Assembly: GCA_964058845.1 (NCBI GenBank)
Contig: CAXKVR010000422.1
Coordinates: 1 to 23,084, forward strand
Reading direction: 5' to 3'
Source of the DNA: Carex sylvatica
Lineage: Eukaryota; Streptophyta; Magnoliopsida; Poales; Cyperaceae
DNA: 23,084 nucleotides
Below, piece after piece: positions 18,601 to 23,084 of the stretch. A program made the position numbers and the translations under genes. Positions within the stretch are counted from its first letter, which is position 1; every line of letters starts with the position of its first letter. Under the pieces are notes generated by a model. It ran no database searches and was not told the origin of the DNA. It saw only the letters and a program-made list of their open reading frames with translations.

Positions 18601-20708
18601 ACTTTTCAAAATTCAGTAGCAAACTGGTTATTTTTGAAAATTTTAATTTTTTTTGGATATTAATAAAAAAATTGGCTTATGATGCCTTCATTATATATAA
18701 ATTTTAAAAACTTTAATTAATATCTAAAATCTAAAACTCAAATGTCAAAATTAAACTATCATGATCTATATAAAAATACTTTAATTAAGAACTTGTAAAA
18801 TTCAATGATATGGATACTTTCTGAATGTGTTGATACTCAAAAAACATCAAAATATTGTTCATATAAAAAATAAATTCAAAAATTGGCAATTTTATGTGCA
18901 CGTAAAAAAAAAATATTGATCATATATATTTAATGATTTAAAATTTTGAAGTTTTATTATTAACAAATATTTCAATTCATCGTAGTTTATTGCACCTCAA
19001 GATGTCCATTTGATTGGAAGATTCTTTGAAAAATATCACAAATTAGATGAGCTGTCCACATTAATTATTATGACATATATCCGAACTAATTGTCAAAGAA
19101 GCACAGAACCAAGGGGTATAAAATAAGAGAAAGGAGAGAAACCTCTCAAAAATATAATTATTTAGTTCTTTCAATTTAGAACTTAATTATTTGAGCTCTT
19201 GTTCATCTTTCTATCTTTCGTCAATTTGGTGTTTTGTATTCTATTCCCTGTCTACCTCTTCCACTTAATTTCACCTAATAATTTTTTTTATTTAAAACAT
19301 TCGCAGAGACTACGAAGTCATAAGAAGAATCAAACTCTTGATCTTTGAATAACCAACATTTCTATAATTTTTTCCTAACCAACTATGCTACCTCCCTTTC
19401 TCTTCAACCTAACAATTAATGCCTCTCTTTGACATCAGCGACTCTTTTTTATTTATTTATCAACAATGCCCAATGATCCTAAAACCCTTAAACTGGTTGC
19501 AACTCTTTGTATAGCCAAGATTTTCATGGTCGTGTCATAGAAGATGTTTGTGTCCTCTCCTTCTATATTCCTAACCACAGTAATTAGATTCGCGAATAAA
19601 ACGTGAATTATAAGCGTTTATTCGAATTTTGGTATCCAGCGAATGATTCAATGTCTTATTCGGCAATTCGCGTATTAAATGAAATATTCGCAAATTTGAC
19701 GAATGTTTCGTATTATATGCGTTTTTTTCGTAAAAGTTTGCCGCTAGTTTTGATTTCTTGCTTTGAATTTTGAGATATCTCAAATTTTGAGTGAACTTTC
19801 ATATTTAAATGGCTCAGATTTCGCCGCCACTACAAATGTGAGTACAACACAAATGTCAATTTGCTTTCAGTTTTACTTTCATATATTGTTTGAAGTACTA
19901 TGATGTACTTTAGTATGGTTTCTATATGTTTACTAATTGGAAATTATTTTATTTGTAATGATTTGTAATGAAATCATCATGTTTATGATTTTTTTTTACT
20001 TTAAAAAATACAAGTCATTAATTGAAGCTCTAACTAATGATCACTAAATTTTGGGAACTGAACATATATTGCGTAATGAGATGTCATTTAGAATTTTCAA
20101 CAAATCCTGTGAAACATAGTACACAGAAAGCCCGATATTATATAGATAGATAGAAATTGAAAGCAATAATTCAATAAAATATGAACATTCAAAATATGAT
20201 ATGTTGCGGTCTTTTGTGGGCATAGAAATTTGTGGGGAAGAAACTTTAATTTAAGGCGGCGGTCAGATATGATTCTAAAATGTCTGAGTTAGTTGCGTCA
20301 ATTTCTGATGACATGCATTATAATTTGACATATTCTTACTTTATCCGCGCGCCTAATGAATTAAAAATGATTCGGATATCGGACTATTAAACTATTAAAA
20401 AATTTACATCCAAAATAATTGAGATATAAGTACAATACAAAGTTAAAGACAGTAATTAAATAATTGAAAAATAGAACGAAATATTTTGTGACGTATATTA
20501 TAGATGCCGAAAATTTTATTAATATTCAAATTTTTTTTTAATTCTACCAACTTTTGAGCAAGATTTCAAAAATTGTCCAAACCGATCAAAATTTCAATGA
20601 TTTTTAACTTACTTTCCGGTTATTTTTCAACTGGTTCCAGAATTAGAACCGGTGGGATTCTTGCCGGCTTCAAGAAAACAAACCGGAGAGATTCTCACCG
20701 GTTTTTAT
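18601..20708. other. No gene seen; transposon relics suspected
   Basis: At 19114-19126 a GGGGTATAAAATAAG box precedes a leader-like stretch ending in GAGCTCTTGTTC, and near 19340-19400 the sequence ATCTTTGAATAACCAACATT resembles retroelement-derived non-coding DNA; an LTR relic is possible but no ends were found. At 19586-19740 motifs of ATTCGCGAATA type recur (GATTCGCGAATAAA, AATTCGCGTATTAA, TATTCGCAAATTTGACGAA), suggesting another small element. At 20647-20703 an inverted pair, AACCGGTGGGATTCT and its inverse GAGATTCTCACCGGTT, ends beside a (GA)n run. Confidence 0.4.
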
Positions 20709-21161
20709 TATATATAGAGAGAGAGAGAGAGATGGACTATGGTACATTGCAATGTATAGGTATTTTTGTGCATTGGATCATAAATCATTAGATTCAAATT
20801 TCAAATGACCGATCCAAACCATTCATCTTGTTCTCCATATTAATATGTGCTTGGAGACCAAGTTTTACATTTTTTGGAATTTTTTACTATTTATTAAGCC
20901 ACTTTGAAAATTGCTGATTCAACCGTAATAGTAAAATCAAAAGGCACTATTGGATAAGCGATTTTTAAAGTAACTTAATAAATCGTAAAAAAATTTAAAA
21001 AAATAGAAAATTTGGTCTCTAAGCACGTATTAATATGGAGAACAAGATTAACGATTTGGATCGATCATTTGAAATTTGAATTCGATGATTTATGATCAAA
21101 TGCACAAAAATACCTATGTATAATGTACCTTAGCCCATCTCTTTCTCTCTCTATATATATA
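20709..21161. mobile_element. Foldback (MITE-like) element, shared-core family, copy 4
   Basis: A palindrome from a TATATATAGAGAGAGAG end to CTCTCTATATATATA. The strongest outer arm pair is TAGGTATTTTTGTGCATT, then GATCATAAATCAT (20758-20790), with its inverse at about 21076-21114. Inner arms carry CCGATCCAAACCATTCATCT, GTGCTTGGAGACCAAGTTTT and ATTTTTTACTATTTATTAAG with their inverses. The centre lies near 20935. It contains no ORF. The GA-rich ends are microsatellite-like and may not belong to the element. Confidence 0.8.
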
Positions 21162-21163
21162 AG

Positions 21164-21545
21164 AGGAGGGATCAAGTTACAATAATTTTTGAGTTATAAC
21201 AAGTTATCACAACTATTTTCTACATTTTCAAAGTCCAAATCGTTGATCCAAAATGTTAGATGTGATCTCTACAATGAAATATGCTTGGAGATCAAATTTT
21301 ACATTTTTTGGAATTTTTTTTACTATTTATTAAGATGAGTACAAAAACTAGTTAAATTCATACTATTGAATTTTGTACCCATCTTAATAAATAGTAAACA
21401 AATTCTAAAAAATATAAAATTTGGTCTCCAAGCACATTTTATTGTAGAGATCACATCTAACGGTTTGGATCGACAATTTGGACCTTGAAAATGTAGAAAA
21501 TAATTGTGATAACTTGTTGTAACTTGATCCCTTCTCTCTCTATAC
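21164..21545. mobile_element. Foldback (MITE-like) element, shared-core family, copy 5
   Basis: It starts GAGGAGGGATCAAGTTACAA and ends with the inverse TTGTAACTTGATCCCTTCTC. Inner arms are AACAAGTTATCACAA, ATTTTCTACATTTTCAA, GTTAGATGTGATCTCTACAA, GATCAAATTTTACATTTTTT and TTTACTATTTATTAAGATG, each with its inverse on the other side. The centre lies near 21355. This is the best-preserved copy in the window. It begins within a few bases of the end of copy 4 and is followed by CT, AC and AT repeats. Confidence 0.85.
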
Positions 21546-21595
21546 ACACACACACATATATATACACGGTCACTGACTTTAGTACTTCAAATCAA

Positions 21596-21761
21596 GGTTC
21601 TAAATAGCGATTATATCACTATAGCTTTTAAGGTCCGAAAAGCTATAGCGCAATCATAACTAGCTATTTAGAATCATTATAAAAGAAAAGCGATTAATAG
21701 CGTTATAGCTTTTGAGGTTCGAAAAAGCTATAGTGCAGCTATAGCTAGTTATTTAGAACTC
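21596..21761. mobile_element. MITE of TTCTAAATAGCG type
   Basis: The left end GGTTCTAAATAGCGATTATA and the right end GCTAGTTATTTAGAACT are inverted copies. Two similar halves follow each other, each with GTTATAGCTTTT.AGGT-CGAAAA-AGCTATAG or a close variant, and a third TAGCTATTTAGAA end sits in the middle (about 21662). A relative fragment is at 6283-6435. It has no ORF. Confidence 0.65.
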
Positions 21762-22191
21762 TGATAGATTTCATAAATTGATGTCGGACCGTGAATCCGT
21801 GTGTGATTAGCTTTTCAGACCGTGTATAGTCTCTTTTTATGTCGTGGTGTTAGATTGCTTTAATAAGACCTACGAAGCTTATTTGGTCAGATTGGATGCG
21901 GTTATTAGTAATTAATATATCGCTAAAAACAATATTTGAATCATGAAAAGATAAATGTATGAAATTACCATTTTAAAATATATTACACATGCAACGAATT
22001 AACTTTTTGAGTGAGTATAGCTGGCAAAGCTTCTGTGCAGTGTGGATGGAAATAAGAACAAGAAGTCTCATTTGGAAGAGTGGAAAGCTGGAAAAATAAA
22101 TAACTATACAATTTAATATAACAGATCGAGGACAACATAACATGAAGCAGCCCATTCAACAGTAGTAAGAAGAGTTATAAGTGCATACAAA
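21762..22191. other. No gene seen; downstream region of the UGT gene
   Basis: Unremarkable AT-rich DNA between the last MITE and the glycosyltransferase 3' end. No repeat or ORF worth naming was found. Confidence 0.5.
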
Positions 22192-22197
22192 TTTATT
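22192..22197 (-). terminator. Candidate poly(A) signal of the UGT gene
   Basis: TTTATT on the plus strand reads AATAAA on the minus strand, 78 bases after the UGT stop codon. Motif and distance fit a plant near-upstream element; use is inferred. Confidence 0.45.
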
Positions 22198-22274
22198 GAT
22201 AACATAAGTAAGCTTGGTAATATGTCAAGTGACAACAATTTTCCATGAGAAGCATATATTAATAAAAGTATATC

Positions 22275-23084
22275 TTAAAAGGACGACATAAAATTGAGGA
22301 GCTTGCCGAAGTTGATAAAAGAAGATCCTCCACTCTTGATGCTTACAGAAGCTTCATGTTTCATATCTCTCATTCTTTGCTTAATCTCAGCACCTTCATC
22401 CTCTTTCATCAACCGTTTGATTGCCCTTTCAATTTTCCCTCTCTCTAGTTTCCCCTCTAACCTGATACCAATGTTCCAAACATCCACGATATATCGAGCA
22501 TTCCCCATTTGATCAGAAAAGTGGGGCCAACAGATCATGGGGACCCCTTCACTGATAGCCTCAATTGTCGAATTCCAGCCATTATGTGTCCAAAAGGAGC
22601 CGACTGCGGGATGTGCCAAGATCTCCTTTTGTGGGGCCCAACTGACTATCTTCCCTTGGCTACTTATCGCCTTGATGAAAACATCAGGGAAATCAACCTC
22701 ATCCTTCCCAAGTATTGAACCCGGTCGAATAACCCAAATAAAAGGCTGGCCACTATTAGCCAAACCCCAAGCAATCTCGATGAGTTCCTCAAACTTTATG
22801 CAAGCGAGGCTACCAAAGCTCACATAAAGCACAGAGCCGACAGTTTGCGTGTCTAACCACTCTAAGCAACTACGATCTTCATCTAGCAAACTGCTCCTAG
22901 TCAGTGGAGTGAACTTATGTAGAGGACCGATACAAAACACAGGAATTGGTATTTCTTTTTGGAACTTATCTACCTCTGTACTTTCAATGACATAGAAAGT
23001 GTTTACAATGACCCCATCTGATGCTCTTATAGCATTCGTAAAGTCTGTGAATAACTTACTTAACACTTCATAGCTGCAATCACC
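22275..23084 (-). CDS. UDP-glycosyltransferase, family 1, probably UGT76 group (C-terminal 269 aa; 5' end outside window)
   Basis: The frame is open from the window edge (first codon GGT at 23084-23082) to TAA at 22277-22275. This is the C-terminal half or more of a protein usually about 450-480 residues long. The enzyme class transfers sugar from a UDP-sugar to small acceptors such as hormones, phenolics or terpenoids, in the cytosol. Residues 149-192 of the fragment form a full 44-residue PSPG box from WAPQ to the closing DQ. The box contains His-19 (with Asn instead of the usual Cys after it: HNGWNS) and the terminal Gln typical of UDP-glucose users. Other family marks are GSVLYVSFGSLA, the WVIRPGS strand and the C-terminal SGGSS. 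The pattern LLDEDRSCLEWLD and NARYIVDVWNIGI fits UGT76-type enzymes. The acceptor cannot be told because the N-terminal domain is missing. There is no frameshift or stop in the visible part. Confidence 0.93.
   Translation of the reverse strand, partial: GDCSYEVLSKLFTDFTNAIRASDGVIVNTFYVIESTEVDKFQKEIPIPVFCIGPLHKFTPLTRSSLLDEDRSCLEWLDTQTVGSVLYVSFGSLACIKFEELIEIAWGLANSGQPFIWVIRPGSILGKDEVDFPDVFIKAISSQGKIVSWAPQKEILAHPAVGSFWTHNGWNSTIEAISEGVPMICWPHFSDQMGNARYIVDVWNIGIRLEGKLERGKIERAIKRLMKEDEGAEIKQRMRDMKHEASVSIKSGGSSFINFGKLLNFMSSF

Noticed and set aside
19114..19126. TATAAAATAAG box followed by a leader-like sequence
   Set aside because: No ORF follows and no LTR ends were found, so neither a gene promoter nor a solo LTR can be supported.
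22294..22827. Plus-strand ORFs across the 3' end
   Set aside because: They are antisense shadows of the UGT coding region.
1..23084. tRNA, rRNA, CRISPR arrays, organelle or viral insertions
   Set aside because: No cloverleaf-type GGTTCGAATCC arm, rRNA core, regular spacer array or viral coding sequence was seen in reading both strands; a tRNAscan or covariance search would be needed to be certain.

Overview
The window is nuclear DNA of a flowering plant, most likely a eudicot. It is strongly AT-rich, has a multi-exon gene with short GT-AG introns and a family-1 UDP-glycosyltransferase gene, and the space between genes is filled with small non-autonomous DNA transposons, foldback (MITE-like) elements, microsatellites and decayed retroelement sequence. 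The species cannot be named from the sequence.

Left part (1 to about 7740). Two diverged tandem copies of one segment lie side by side (about 1-3830 and 4985-7740). The first copy carries the 5' end of a possible minus-strand gene: an exon with a membrane segment, then an exon with a 12-residue repeat that runs off the left edge. The second copy of this gene is broken by a net 34-base deletion and by stops. Each copy has picked up different transposons (249-730 and 2033-3172 in the first; 5680-6096 and 6283-7000 in the second), so each copy serves as an empty-site reference for the other. Between them lies a decayed RNase H-like domain of LINE type (4299-4790, minus).

Middle (about 7740-11290). 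No gene was seen. There is a foldback element (8316-8737), a second copy of the TCACGTG-rich element (9600-10020), a hAT-like element (10028-10364) and a short tandem array before the next promoter.

NUB1-like gene (11381-16091, plus). Ten exons join without a frame break into a 539-residue protein: an N-terminal ubiquitin-like domain, a helical middle, two UBA domains and an acidic tail. The order and the central sequence match NEDD8 ultimate buster 1, an adaptor that brings NEDD8 and NEDD8-modified proteins to the proteasome. Intron 1 holds a tandem repeat copied from exon 1. Introns 5 and 6 each carry a foldback element of the same family.

Right part (16092-23084). A transposon-rich stretch holds a large near-perfect palindrome (17670-18442), two foldback elements back to back (20709-21545) and a smaller MITE (21596-21761). 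The window ends in the C-terminal 269 residues of a minus-strand UGT, probably of the UGT76 group, with a complete 44-residue PSPG donor-binding box.

The genes show no operon-like or pathway link. The most unusual structures are the shared-core foldback family (five copies, two of them flanking NUB1 exon 6), the 0.77-kb palindrome, the exon-derived repeat in NUB1 intron 1, and the tandem duplication with reciprocal transposon insertions.
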